Source: CAWKGV01 sp963849305 (GTDB lineage Bacteria > Pseudomonadota > Alphaproteobacteria > Acetobacterales > Acetobacteraceae). Taken from it: a DNA stretch of 44,373 nt. This document shows positions 25,736 to 35,189 of this stretch, piece after piece (within the stretch, counting starts at the first letter, position 1; each line of letters opens with the position of its first letter). The position numbers and the translations under genes are program-made. The stretch lies in contig CAWKGV010000011.1 of NCBI GenBank assembly GCA_963849305.1, forward strand, positions 1 to 44,373, read 5' to 3'. The notes beneath the pieces are model-generated. The model was not told the DNA's origin, did no database searches, and saw only the letters and a program-made list of their open reading frames with translations.

Positions 25736-26812
25736 GTGGAAGTCATCCGTGAGCTGCCGCTCGACCAGGTTCTGCGGGGCGACTGCATCACCATGATGCA
25801 GACGCTGCCCCCGGCCTCGGTCCACTGCGTCTTCGCCGACCCTCCGTACAACCTCCAACTCCGGGGCGAGCTGCGCCGTCCGGACGACAGTCTGGTGGAC
25901 GGCGTGGACGAGGAGTGGGACCGCTTCACCGATTTCGCCGCTTATGACGAGTTCACCCGCGCCTGGCTCTCGGAGTGCCGCCGGCTGCTGCGCAAGGACG
26001 GCACGCTCTGGGTGATCGGTGCCTATCACAACATCTTCCGGATCGGGGCGATCCTTCAGGATCTCGGGTTCTGGCTGCTGAACGACGTGATCTGGCGCAA
26101 GACCAATCCGATGCCCAACTTCCGCGGCCGGCGTTTCACCAACGCCCACGAAACCCTGATCTGGGCGGCGCGGCAGCGGGACTCGCGGCACCGCTTCAAT
26201 TATCAGGCGATGAAGGCGCTTAACGACGACATCCAAATGCGCAGCGACTGGCTGATTCCGCTCTGCACTGGCCCGGAACGGCTGCGCAACCAGCACGGGC
26301 TCAAGCTGCACCCGACCCAGAAGCCGGAGGCGCTGCTGCACCGCATCATGCTGGCCAGCACTGCGCCGGGCGATATCGTGCTCGACCCGTTCCTCGGCAC
26401 CGGCACGACGGCGGTGGTGGCCAAGCGGCTGCACCGGCACTTCATCGGCGTCGAGCGGCACCCGGCCTATGTCGAGGCGGCGTTGGGCCGCCTGCGCGCC
26501 ACCCGGGCGGCCCCGGAGCACGGGATCGCCACCGTGCCCTCCAAGCGCGACGCTCCGCGCGTCCCGTTCGGCAGCCTGGTGGAGCGCGGCATCGTGGCGC
26601 CGGGGACGCCGCTCTACGATCGCCAGCGCCGGGTGCGGGCCACGGTGGCCGCCGACGGCTCGATCGTCTCCGGCCCGTCGCGCGGCTCGATCCATCAGGT
26701 GGGCGCGGCGGTCCAGAACGCGCCATCGTGCAACGGCTGGACCTTCTGGCACGTCGAGCGCGACGGTGCGCTGGTGCCGCTGGATCGGCTGCGAACGCAA
26801 GCGGAAATATAA
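25736..26812 (+). CDS. ccrM: CcrM-type adenine-N6 DNA methyltransferase (GANTC)
   Basis: At 358 residues it is the same size as Caulobacter CcrM. The catalytic motif DPPYNLQL is at 35-42 and the AdoMet motif DPFLGTGTT at 217-225, the order of beta-class methyltransferases. KTNPMPNFRGRRFTNAHE and the conserved C-terminal domain (about 270-358, ending WHVERDGALVPLDRLR) are specific to CcrM. It methylates adenine in GANTC after replication and is a cell-cycle regulator in Alphaproteobacteria. GTG 25736 was chosen: it follows GGAGAG and gives the known length. It is an orphan enzyme and is intact, unlike the adjacent restriction-methylase. Confidence 0.93.
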   Translation: MEVIRELPLDQVLRGDCITMMQTLPPASVHCVFADPPYNLQLRGELRRPDDSLVDGVDEEWDRFTDFAAYDEFTRAWLSECRRLLRKDGTLWVIGAYHNIFRIGAILQDLGFWLLNDVIWRKTNPMPNFRGRRFTNAHETLIWAARQRDSRHRFNYQAMKALNDDIQMRSDWLIPLCTGPERLRNQHGLKLHPTQKPEALLHRIMLASTAPGDIVLDPFLGTGTTAVVAKRLHRHFIGVERHPAYVEAALGRLRATRAAPEHGIATVPSKRDAPRVPFGSLVERGIVAPGTPLYDRQRRVRATVAADGSIVSGPSRGSIHQVGAAVQNAPSCNGWTFWHVERDGALVPLDRLRTQAEI

Positions 26813-26888
26813 CTGTGAGTTGACGGCTCGGCACCGGCGATCACAGCCGCATAGCGTGACCGCTTGAGCGCCGACCTTGGCGCCAGCC

Positions 26889-29800
26889 TCAGGGCGGCAG
26901 CAGCGCGTCCACCAACGCCTCGATCTCGATGGCCACGCCGTCTTCGGCGAGTGCGGCGCGGATGGCGCGGCGCTTGGCGACGAAATGCTGCCCGTCGGTT
27001 AGTTCGACGGACGCCGCCATCGTCTCCGCGCGCGCCGCGGCTGCGGCGAGATCGCGGTGCAGCGGCTCCGCGTCGTCGTATTCGGGGATCGGCAGCGTCC
27101 AGACGAGATTGTCGAAGTGCGCGCTTTGTGCCAGCTTCTCCGATGCCCTGAAGATCAGAAATTTTCGCTACCACCGCCGCGCTGTTGAGGGTCGCTGTCA
27201 GGTACGCGGCCTCTCCCGGTGAACGCGCGGTTGCCCAATAGGCTTTGTGATCAACAACGGCATCGTCGGCGAGCAACGTAGCTGCGCTCAGCCGCGTACC
27301 CGCCTTGGTATAAAGGACGCGAGGGTTGGCGGCCTGCCCCGACTGGCACGACAGCTTCCGCATGTGGTCGATCTGAGCCGACAGGGTCATGCGCGGCTGC
27401 CCGTCGGCCTTCTTGTTCGCGTGCTCCGCCCACTTTGCCTCTACATCGGCCAGCCAACGCGGCGAGATGTCGATGACCGGCGGCGCGCGCGGCGCTGGAA
27501 TCGAGCACCTTCGCCCCGCTCAGCGGGATCACGGCCGTCACGCTCTCCAGCATACGGAACGGCGCAACGGTTTCGCCAAGAACCAATCGGCGCAGGAACT
27601 CCACTTCGACCGGCCCGTGCGGCGGCTCAACGGTTGTCCAAGGATGCTTGTCCAGCCGTCCGGCCCGTCCCTGCATGATCGGCGCGTGGGCTGACCGCCC
27701 GAGCCGGCTTGTCGGCGCTGGGTCCACAATGAAGAATCGGCGCGGCACGATGGTAGCGCCCTGCCGAAATCGCGCGCGATAGGGGGAGGCACCGACCAAC
27801 GTCCGAGGACGCGGCCATGCGATCCGGCTGCGCGTCAGCGCCCGCGCTGCCTCTTCCTCGTCGGCGTCGCGGTGGATCAGGCGGCCCTCCCATCGATCGA
27901 TCTCGGCTGGGTGCGGGCCGGCCATCTCCCGGCGGCCGAACAACACGCAGGTGCTTGTCGTGCTGCTGCCGGACTGCGCGCCGAAGATCGGCCACACCCG
28001 CTCCAACGCCCAGGCGCCGGTCAGGCGCACGCGCGCCTCCCCCATGCGCCCAGCGCGAAGCCCGCGAACACCGGCGCGTTCAGCAAGGCGTAGGGCAGCA
28101 CGAACGCGATCCGTCCGCGCTGTTTGAGGTAGCGTTCTGCCCCGCGCGCCCAGAACAACGCGCACATGTCCTGCTGCGTCGCGAGACTGCCGCCGACCCA
28201 AAGCTCGTAGCCGCGCAAAGCTTCCCGCAGCCGGTCCTTCATGCCAGCGGTCAGGTGGCGATAGACGATCCACGGCGGGTTGCCCACCAGCACGTCGGCC
28301 CGCTGCTCCGGGCGCGACAGCCACACGGGCCGGGCGAGGTTGCGGAACACGAAGATCCAGATGCCGTTGCGCCCGGCGCGATACAGCGCCTGAAGATGTG
28401 CGTACGTCTCCGCCAACGCGTCCGCATCGGCGGCCGAGGCGCCCTCGATCCGCCGCAACGCCCGTCCCACTGCCTCCTGTGTCGCGCCGTCGGCCAGACC
28501 CCGGTTGAGCTCGTCCAGGCCGGATTCGAAGGCGGCCTGCTTCTCGACGAAGCCAAGCGGGATACGCAGCGGCCGGGCCTCGCCGGGAACCTCGATCGCC
28601 ACGTCCGTCCGATCGACGAAGCGGCGCAGGTTCCATTGCATGGCGTCGCCCAGGAATACCGGCACGGTCAGCCTTGGCGGCCGTCCGGAGAGCAGCTCGC
28701 CCAACGCCAGCAGCCACGTGACCCGCGCGAGGGTGACGGCCACGGGATGCACATCCATGCCGCGCACCTGCTCCGCGCAGGCTTCCACGATGCGCCGCTC
28801 GGCCCAACCCGCTTTCCGCCCTGCGGCGATCAGCCGGCGCATTGCATGGAACAAAAACGTCCCCGATCCGCAGGCCGGGTCCAGCACACGCTGCGTGAGC
28901 GGCTTGTCCACCGCCTCCGCGACCACGCGCCCGGCAAGCCAGTCGGGCGTGTAGTATTCCCCGAGGTCATGCCGTTGGTCCGGATCGACCAGACTTTCGT
29001 ACAGCACCTTCAGGACGTCGGTCTCGACGTCGGTCAGTCTGAAGCGGGCGGTCAGCGTCGCCACCTGCCGCACCAGATCGCCGCCCGCCGGTCGTTTCAG
29101 CAGCCAATCGAAGAAGTCCGCCTCGACCGCGCCCAGGAAGCCCTCGTCGGCCAGGGCGCGGCCGGACAGCAGACGCTCCGGATCGTTCACCGGCAAATCG
29201 AGCACGCGGGCCGCGATCGTCTTGACGACGATCGTCAGATAGGTGTGCTGGAGGAACAGCGAATCCTCTCCGACCTCCTCGCCATAAGCTTCGCGCAGTA
29301 GGCCGTCCCATAGCTCTCGCTTCAGCCGCACCTCCGGGTCGTCCTTTAGCGCAGACCACAGCGTGTCCAAGGTCAGCCGGGCGCGGCTGAACGTCAGGCT
29401 TCCCCGGCCAAACGCCTGCGCGACCGCGCGCGCCTCCGGCAGCAAGTCGGTCCGATCGGAGAGCAGCAGCTCCAGCCAAGCCATCACCTCGCCGGGACGC
29501 TCGGGGTCGGTCGCGTAGCGCCGCAGCTCCTTCAGCGCCCCGTCCACCAGTTGGTAGCCGATGAACGTGGCCCCATCGGTCGCGATGCCGGTCACTGGCC
29601 GCGGGCTGCGCGATCGGCGCGCGGCATCGGCCAGGTAATCCGGCATCCGGGCTTCCACGTCGGCCAACTCGCGCCGAAGGTCGGTCTTCAACTCGATGAC
29701 CGTGGCGCCCCACATCGTGTCGATGCGTCCGCTGTTGTCGAGGAGATAGACCTCGTGCGCGATCTCATCGTACGGGGCGCCGAAGCCCTCGCGCAGCAGC

Positions 29801-29889
29801 TCCGTTATGTGGCCGCGTAGGGCCTCGTGCCGGGGGCGGGCGGCCATGGCGCGGATGAGTTCGGGAAGCTTGTCACGGCGCCAGGTCAC
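26889..29889 (-). pseudogene. type IIG-like restriction enzyme/N6-adenine methylase, frameshifted
   Basis: The first frame, from ATG 29889, encodes about 620 residues. The N-terminal segment RIDTMWGATVIELK (Asp57, Glu66, Lys68) resembles a PD-(D/E)xK nuclease site. LGEYYTPDWLA, the AdoMet motif VLDPACGSGTFLFHAM and the catalytic VLVGNPPWIVYRH follow. Near 28022 the frame is lost and resumes as WALERVWPIFGAQSG with a target-recognition-like part. Further shifts near 27475 and 27165 lead to DISPRWLADVEAKW and finally LVWTLPIPEYDDAEPLHRDL, ending at 26889. The original protein had about 1,000 residues, typical of Eco57I-like fused enzymes. At least three frameshifts make it non-functional as a whole. 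Confidence 0.8.
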
Positions 29890-29963
29890 AGCCGTAAGTT
29901 GCCCGCTGCGGCAATTCGCGCCAAGGCTGTTCCGAACTCGATGCCCGCTGCTATCGAAAGGCT

Positions 29964-30254
29964 ATGAGCGTTCCCTCCGCCCAGCCTGGCCTGTTCGATT
30001 CCGATAGGGTCGCTGACCACGCCCACACAGCCTCCGCCCGGGCGCGGATGCGGGAGATGATCGACCGGCTCAACGCCGCCACCACGCCGCCCTGGAAGGA
30101 TGAGATGACGGTCATCCTGGAGGATGGCGCATTCCAGCGCGCGATGCGGCTCGTGCCCGAGGAGGAGGCGCGGTCGCTGTGGGCCGAGTTTGACGCGCAC
30201 ATGCAGCGGCTGTACGCGCTCTGGCTTGAAGCCAACCCGCCGCCAGAAGGCTAG
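29964..30254 (+). CDS. small hypothetical protein
   Basis: This 96-residue, probably helical and acidic protein (ARMREMIDRLNAATTPPWKD; EEEARSLWAEFDAHMQRLYA) is not recognised. It has no membrane helix or signal. An AAAGG sequence lies a few bases before ATG 29964. It is divergent from the broken restriction-methylase with 74 bp between their starts, so it may be an accessory gene of that system or an unrelated small protein. Codon use is like core genes, supporting a real gene. Confidence 0.6.
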   Translation: MSVPSAQPGLFDSDRVADHAHTASARARMREMIDRLNAATTPPWKDEMTVILEDGAFQRAMRLVPEEEARSLWAEFDAHMQRLYALWLEANPPPEG

Positions 30255-30279
30255 CCGCAGCGAGCGCGTTGCACGGTCA

Positions 30280-31086
30280 TCACCGCGGCGTCAATAACGG
30301 TCGCAGGATCTCGTCGGAGCGCGCCGGAAGCAGGCTCTGCTCTCCGGGATGACGGATCAGGACCGTCAGGTCTCCCGGCCCGATCACCTGCCCGTCGTGC
30401 CAGCAGCCGAATGCCGCGGCGAGTTCATACAGGCCTGGCCGAAGCTCGAACTCGACGGGATCGTAGCTGCGGGAAACAGGCCCGACCAGATTGACGTTAA
30501 GGACCGAGATCAGGCGATGACCGGCAAGGCCAAGCCGTGTGAGGCAGTTGGCGGGTTCCAGGGAGGAACGTTGGAGGCGGATCGACAGGCCATAAGCCCC
30601 CGCCGTCCTGACTGCCAGCAACGCCGTTTGAACGCCAACATACAGGCCCACGGGCGGGCCGGCGGCCGCGATTTGCGCCATATCGACGCCCGCCTGATCG
30701 AGTGTGAACTTCGCCACGGACCTTCGAAGGACATCGACGTCCAGGGCCGGGCTGATCTGGATCGGCTGGATCAGTCCCTGCCATCCGGTCGCGAGCCCGC
30801 TGAGCTTGCCGTCGGCCCCCAGGGAAGGCAGAGCCGAAATCGGCTTTTCCACGAGTGGCTGGCCGGAGCTCGCCGCTGTTCCCCGCCCGTTCGGATGTGC
30901 CCAGGGCGGCACTCGACTCGCATTGGCGGGCGGAAGCCCGAGCGCATGGAGACCTGTCCAAAGCGCGGCGGCCACCATGCAGCCGAGCAGCGGCGGCGGA
31001 CCGAGCAACACCGCGGCACGGTAGGTCCCGTCCCGCTGCCACAGGCGACTATGGACGAAGGCGAGTTTAGCGATAGCCCGCTTCAT
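30280..31086 (-). CDS. unknown membrane-anchored protein, third gene of an AAA+ operon
   Basis: This 268-residue protein is not assigned to a family. A single transmembrane helix is predicted near 24-46 (AAVLLGPPPLLGCMVAAALW), preceded by a basic N-terminus, so the bulk is probably periplasmic. The C-terminal half (RLISVLNVNLVGPVSRSYDP; FELRPGLYELAAAFGCWHDG) looks beta-rich, and PGLYEL resembles surface or carbohydrate-binding beta-sandwich proteins. ATG 31086 overlaps the AAA+ gene stop by 4 nt, so the two are co-translated. Function is unknown; association with the ATPase is inferred from gene arrangement. Confidence 0.65.
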   Translation of the reverse strand: MKRAIAKLAFVHSRLWQRDGTYRAAVLLGPPPLLGCMVAAALWTGLHALGLPPANASRVPPWAHPNGRGTAASSGQPLVEKPISALPSLGADGKLSGLATGWQGLIQPIQISPALDVDVLRRSVAKFTLDQAGVDMAQIAAAGPPVGLYVGVQTALLAVRTAGAYGLSIRLQRSSLEPANCLTRLGLAGHRLISVLNVNLVGPVSRSYDPVEFELRPGLYELAAAFGCWHDGQVIGPGDLTVLIRHPGEQSLLPARSDEILRPLLTPR

Positions 31087-32168
31087 GTGGCCGCCGCGAT
31101 CGCCCGTCCGATATCGGCCTGGGTCACCGCCGTGAGGTCGACGACGCCATCAAGGAGATTGGGGCCGATTCGCAGGGCTTGAGCCTCTCTGGCGCGCTCA
31201 AGGAGCGTGCGTGCCGTGCGCGCATTGCCGAAGTCGGCCCGCTCGCGTGCGGCTACGAAGTATCGCCGCAGGTCGGCATCGCTCGCAGGGTCGAGGCGCA
31301 GGCCCTCCGCCTGTGCCATCCGGTGGATGATCCGGACCAGATCATCAGGGTCGTAGGACGGAAACAGGATCGTCTTGGTGAAACGCGACGGCAATCCCGG
31401 ATTGCTCCGGAGGAAGGTCTGCATGGGTTCGGGGTAGCCGGCGACGATCACCAGCAGCCGGTCACGTCGGTCTTCCATCTCCTTGAGCAGTGTGTCGATC
31501 GCCTCTTGCCCGAAATTGTCCATCTGCCCGCCCGCCCGGGGCGCGAGGGCGTAGGCCTCGTCGATAAACAGGATGCCGTCGAGCGCCTCGGCAACCCGTT
31601 CCCGCGTCTTGAGCGCCGTCTGGCCGACATAGCCGGCGACGAGGCCCGACCGGTCGGTCTCGATCAGATGTCCTTTCTCCAGGACCCCGAGATCGCGCAG
31701 GATCGCCCCATACAGGCGGGCCACGACGGTCTTGCCGACGCCGGGCGGCCCCGCGAACACCATGTGCAATGAGATGGGCGCGACCGGCAAGCCTGCTTCC
31801 CGGCGAGCCGATTCGACCTTCAGGCGCTCAATCAACGTGCCGATCTCGGCCTTCACGCCATCGAGCCCGATCATGCGATGCAGCTCCGCGATCGGATCGG
31901 CAGCCGGCTCTCGATAAGTCGAGATTACTCGGAAAGCCTCGGGCCGGGTGCCGACAACCTGTGTCCATAGCCGAACTACCCGGACCGCGATGTAGAAATT
32001 CGCGACCAGCACCAATCCGATCAGCGCGGCGTAGCCGGACCAGGATGGCAGCGCGGGCGTGATCCTGAACGTGGACAGGACAGCCAACCCGGTCATCAGG
32101 GTCATGCACAACCCAATGACGGGCGCCGGGCCGAGTTGCTGTCGCAGCCACAATGATGCCCGCGCCAT
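31083..32168 (-). CDS. membrane-anchored AAA+ ATPase, CbxX/SpoVK-like
   Basis: The product has 361 residues from ATG 32168. Two predicted transmembrane helices (about 17-34 and 43-62) precede a CbxX/CfqX-type AAA+ domain. Walker A is GPPGVGKT (140-147), Walker B is ILFIDEAYAL (Asp203-Glu204), sensor 1 is VIVAGYPEPM, and an arginine-finger candidate is Arg262 in GLPSRFTK. The pore-loop-like SGLVAGYVGQT is present. Soluble CbxX acts as a Rubisco activase, but relatives with other partners are widespread and no Rubisco genes are seen. The start shares one base with the upstream stop (TAATG). It probably remodels a membrane partner, presumably one of the two neighbours. Confidence 0.85.
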   Translation of the reverse strand: MARASLWLRQQLGPAPVIGLCMTLMTGLAVLSTFRITPALPSWSGYAALIGLVLVANFYIAVRVVRLWTQVVGTRPEAFRVISTYREPAADPIAELHRMIGLDGVKAEIGTLIERLKVESARREAGLPVAPISLHMVFAGPPGVGKTVVARLYGAILRDLGVLEKGHLIETDRSGLVAGYVGQTALKTRERVAEALDGILFIDEAYALAPRAGGQMDNFGQEAIDTLLKEMEDRRDRLLVIVAGYPEPMQTFLRSNPGLPSRFTKTILFPSYDPDDLVRIIHRMAQAEGLRLDPASDADLRRYFVAARERADFGNARTARTLLERAREAQALRIGPNLLDGVVDLTAVTQADIGRAIAAAT

Positions 32169-32755
32169 TATCGCGTGCAGCGTTCGGCCGGGCGCCAGGT
32201 AACCACCCGTGTCATCCCGCCGGACCTGGCCGAGACATGCCATGCGGGGTTCAGTGCGACCGTCGCGTCGGCCCCCGCATCAAGCACCGATAAGGTACCG
32301 CGTCCGGCCTCGTATGGCGCCGGATAAGGGATCGCCACCCGCATCGGGGTGCTCGACAGGGTGAAGACCGGGGAGAAATAGCCACCGGACCTCAGCCGGA
32401 CTGTTCCGGGTGGCTCTCCCGGAGCGCCTGCTATCGTCACCCAGGCGAGCTTTGAGCTGCAGCTCCGGTCTTGCTGGCGCCATTGCGCCAGCAAGGAATT
32501 GGCGCCGTCCATCGTGGCGAGGGCGCCCGGGATATCGCCTGGCGCCACCTCGGCCAGTTCGCTGACGCCGGGGGCCAGGGAGGGCCGACTGCCGGTCGCC
32601 AACTGCGGCAAAGCCCAAAACCAGCAAGCAATTCCAGACAGCAGCGCCATCGCGGCTGCCGGCCACAACCCCGGCCAGGCGCTGACCTGCCTGGCCGGTC
32701 CGACGGATGACGTCTCGCCTGGCTTCGTTTCCAACGCCTCAGGCACTGCAATCAC
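32168..32755 (-). CDS. unknown membrane-anchored protein, first gene of an AAA+ operon
   Basis: This 195-residue protein is not recognised. One transmembrane helix lies about residue 30-50 (LWPAAAMALLSGIACWFWAL) and about 140 residues follow outside. The outer part contains LAQWRQQDRSCSSKLAW and a beta-rich segment (GGYFSPVFTLSSTPMRVAIP). The start is probably GTG 32755; a GTG four codons in is possible. There is no strong ribosome-binding site. Its stop overlaps the ATPase start. It is likely the operon's first gene, with the promoter in the 430-bp gap to the right. Confidence 0.6.
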   Translation of the reverse strand: MIAVPEALETKPGETSSVGPARQVSAWPGLWPAAAMALLSGIACWFWALPQLATGSRPSLAPGVSELAEVAPGDIPGALATMDGANSLLAQWRQQDRSCSSKLAWVTIAGAPGEPPGTVRLRSGGYFSPVFTLSSTPMRVAIPYPAPYEAGRGTLSVLDAGADATVALNPAWHVSARSGGMTRVVTWRPAERCTR

Positions 32756-33183
32756 CTTCGACGCTTGGGGCTCATCCCTTTGCCTATCCGGACGGGATGA
32801 CAGGCGACACCAGGCCAGACGGGCACCGGGCCAGAGGATAGATCACAGCGACCGCGTGCCGGCTTTCATTTTGGGGGTTAGCCAAAACTTGCATCGCTGC
32901 GATTACCGGCTGACTGACCATGAGCGGGTATCGTCGTGCTGGCCACTTCGTCCTGTGGCGCGGCTTGCCCGGTCAGTTCTTGCGGCACGCGTGGCTTCCT
33001 CTAGGGCGGCAGTCAACGTAGTTGCTAACTGTAAACTGTTTTGGCGTCATTAGGAAGGCAATTCTGATAGCCACTCAGATGCCGGCATCGAGAGCCCGTC
33101 GGAACGGGTTCCTCCCCCTCATCCCCCATGTTGGCGTGGCTGGTGTCAGCACGCCGACCGCCGATACGTCTTGTCGCAAGGCG
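32756..33183. promoter_or_regulatory. intergenic region between the AAA+ operon and the LysR remnant
   Basis: There is no recognisable coding content on either strand. The region is relatively AT-rich around 33010-33070. It probably contains the promoters of the divergent AAA+ operon and of the decayed regulator gene. No specific operator was identified. Confidence 0.35.
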
Positions 33184-33700
33184 ATGGGTTCCACGATGGC
33201 GGCCAGGCGGTACCTCGATCAACGGCTGGGACTGAACTTGCTCCGGGCCGTGGACGCCATCGACACGCACCGGAGTCTACTCAAAGCGTCGGCCGCTCTT
33301 GGGCTCAGCCAGCCCTGACCAAAAACTTGCAGGAGCTGGAGGAGATACTTCAGCTCCGGCTGTTAGCCGGCATCCTCGCGGTGTGCGCCCGACCGAGGCC
33401 GGCACCATGTTTGTGCGTTCGGCGAGGTGGATCCTCGCCGAGCTGCGCAGGCTCGATGAGGAACTCGATCTGCTCTCGGCTCCTGGAGGCCGCACGGTCG
33501 CGATTGGCGCGTTGCCCGTCACCGCGGCCGGGGTGCTGCCCGGAACTTTGACCCGGCTGAAAGCGACGCATCCGAATATTAGGGTTCGGCTCCAGCAAGG
33601 GCGGACCGAAGAACTGCTTCCGCTGCTCGCTTCGGGCGAAATCGACCTGATCGTCGGACGGCTTTATCAGCCAGTTCGCCCGGATGGGTTCGGCCGAGGC
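33184..33700 (+). pseudogene. LysR-type transcriptional regulator, frameshifted and truncated
   Basis: ATG 33184 starts a DNA-binding domain (LLRAVDAIDTHRSLLKASAA, then LGLSQP). The helix-turn-helix continues in another frame as QPALTKNLQELEEILQLRL after a shift near 33315. A second shift near 33370 leads to HPRGVRPTEAGTMFV and the linker and effector domain (GALPVTAAGVLPGTL, SGEIDLIVGRLYQP). Homology ends near 33690, about 165 codons in, of a usual 300. The rest is replaced by a transporter fragment. It probably once regulated the aromatic degradation operon to the right. Confidence 0.8.
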
Positions 33701-33704
33701 AATT

Positions 33705-34216
33705 ATGGACCGAGCCGATCTCGATCCTCGTCGGCAACCTGACCGACAGGATAGGCCGCCGCCCGCCGGTCATAATGGGGACGCTCGGTGCGGGGCTTCT
33801 GTCATTCGCCTATCTCTACGCGATCAACATCCATAACGTGGCGCTGGCGATCATACTTTCATTGCTGATGTGGGGCATCGTGTATCAGGGATTCAACGCG
33901 GTCTTCCCGAGCCTCTTCCCCGAGCTGTTCCAGACGCGCGTGCGCGTTTCCGGCATGGCAATCGGCCAGAACGTCGGCACGAACTCTGAGCGCCCTATTG
34001 CCCGCGCTGTTCGCCGCCGTCGCCCCGCCCGGATCGGCGCATGTGTCGCTGACCATCGGGGCCATCACGTTCGGCATCTGCGCCATCGCGGCGATCGCCG
34101 CATTCACGGCACGGGAGACGTATCGGGTTCACCTGAACGATCTCGGAAACCGCGACGCGGTGCCCGTCCCTAAGGACGAATATGATCAAACGCGGGCGCG
34201 GATCCTGGTCGCCTGA
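33705..34216 (+). pseudogene. MFS transporter C-terminal fragment, frameshifted
   Basis: The fragment begins with the inter-helix motif GNLTDRIGRRPPVIMG of major facilitator transporters and continues with hydrophobic helices (LGAGLLSFAYLYAINIHNVA, LSLLMWGIVYQGFNAVFPSL) and ELFQTRVRVSGMAIGQNVGT. The frame is lost near 33985 and resumes with LLPALFAAVAPPG. The end is TARETYRVHLNDLGNRD...ILVA. The N-terminal half (about 250 residues) is missing. It is joined directly to the truncated LysR gene, so one deletion probably removed the end of the regulator and the start of the transporter. Likely original cargo: an aromatic acid, from context. Confidence 0.8.
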
Positions 34217-34233
34217 ATGAAGGAGGAGATGCG

Positions 34234-35189
34234 ATGCAAGACGAACCGATCATGGACCTGGCCCATCTTGGCCATCTCGAGCTGCTGACCCCGAAACCGG
34301 AAGAGTCCCTGCGCTTCTTCGTGGACGTGATGGGCATGACCGAAAGCGGGCGGCAGGGCGGGTCCGTCTATCTGCGCGGTTGGGACGATTACGAGCGCTA
34401 CTCGCTGAAGCTCACCGGCAGCGGCGGGTCGCGGCTTTGGAGGCGTGCGGCCAGGCGGTCGGCTGGCACGAGGGGGAACTGGGACACGGGCCGGCCTTCC
34501 AATTCCGCGATCCGGACGGGCACTTGCTCGAGATCTACTACGAGACGGAGTGGTACCAGGCGCCGGAATCACTCCGGCCATCGCTGAAGAACCAGGCGCA
34601 GCGCTTCCCGGCCCGCGGCGCGAATGTGCGGCGGCTCGATCACTTCAACTGCCTTGCCGTCGACATCAAGGCAAACCGGGAGTTCTTCGAACGCACGCTC
34701 GGCTTCCGGCTCACCGAGCAGATTGTGCTCGATGATGGCACCGAGGTCGGCATGTGGCTGACCGCGACCAACAAGAGCTACGATTTCGCGTACACGCGCG
34801 AAGCACACGGGGTGAAGGGCCGTTTCCACCACGTGACCTTCGCGCTCGACAGCCGCGAGGCCATCCTGCAGGCGGCAGACGTTTTCCTCGAGAACGGCGT
34901 GTTCATTGAAACCGGGCCGCACAAGCACGCGGTCCAGCAGACCTTCTTTCTTTACGTTTATGAACCCGGCGGTAACCGGGTCGAGGTCGCCAACGCCGGC
35001 GCCAGGCTGGTGCTCGCGCCGGACTGGAAGCCGATCACCTGGACCGAGGCGGAGCGCAAGAAGGGTCAGGCTTGGGGCCTCAAGACCATCGAGAGTTTTC
35101 ATACCCACGGCACGCCGCCGCTGCCACCTGAGTTCGGCGGCGAGATGGCGGGACAGGACGATTTAGCAGAAAAGGGGATCGCATCGTGA
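34234..35189 (+). pseudogene. extradiol ring-cleavage dioxygenase (VOC fold), internal deletion and frameshift
   Basis: ATG 34234 follows a strong ribosome-binding site (AAGGAGGAG). HLGHLELLTPKPEESLRFFV begins a vicinal-oxygen-chelate module, lost near 34425 after KLTGS. About 20 residues are missing there. The next frame resumes with RVAALEACGQAVGW, then FRDPDGHLLEIYYE. The second module contains DHFNCLAVDIKANREFFERT and YEPGGNRVEVANAG, which hold the usual iron-ligand His and Glu. Type I extradiol enzymes open catechol-like rings. Neighbouring GalB- and GalC-like genes suggest a protocatechuate or gallate-related substrate. The stop overlaps the next GTG (GTGA). Confidence 0.82.

Noticed and set aside
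31083..32168. Rubisco activase CbxX
   Set aside because: The AAA+ domain is CbxX-like, but it has two membrane helices and no Rubisco or carbon-fixation genes are nearby.
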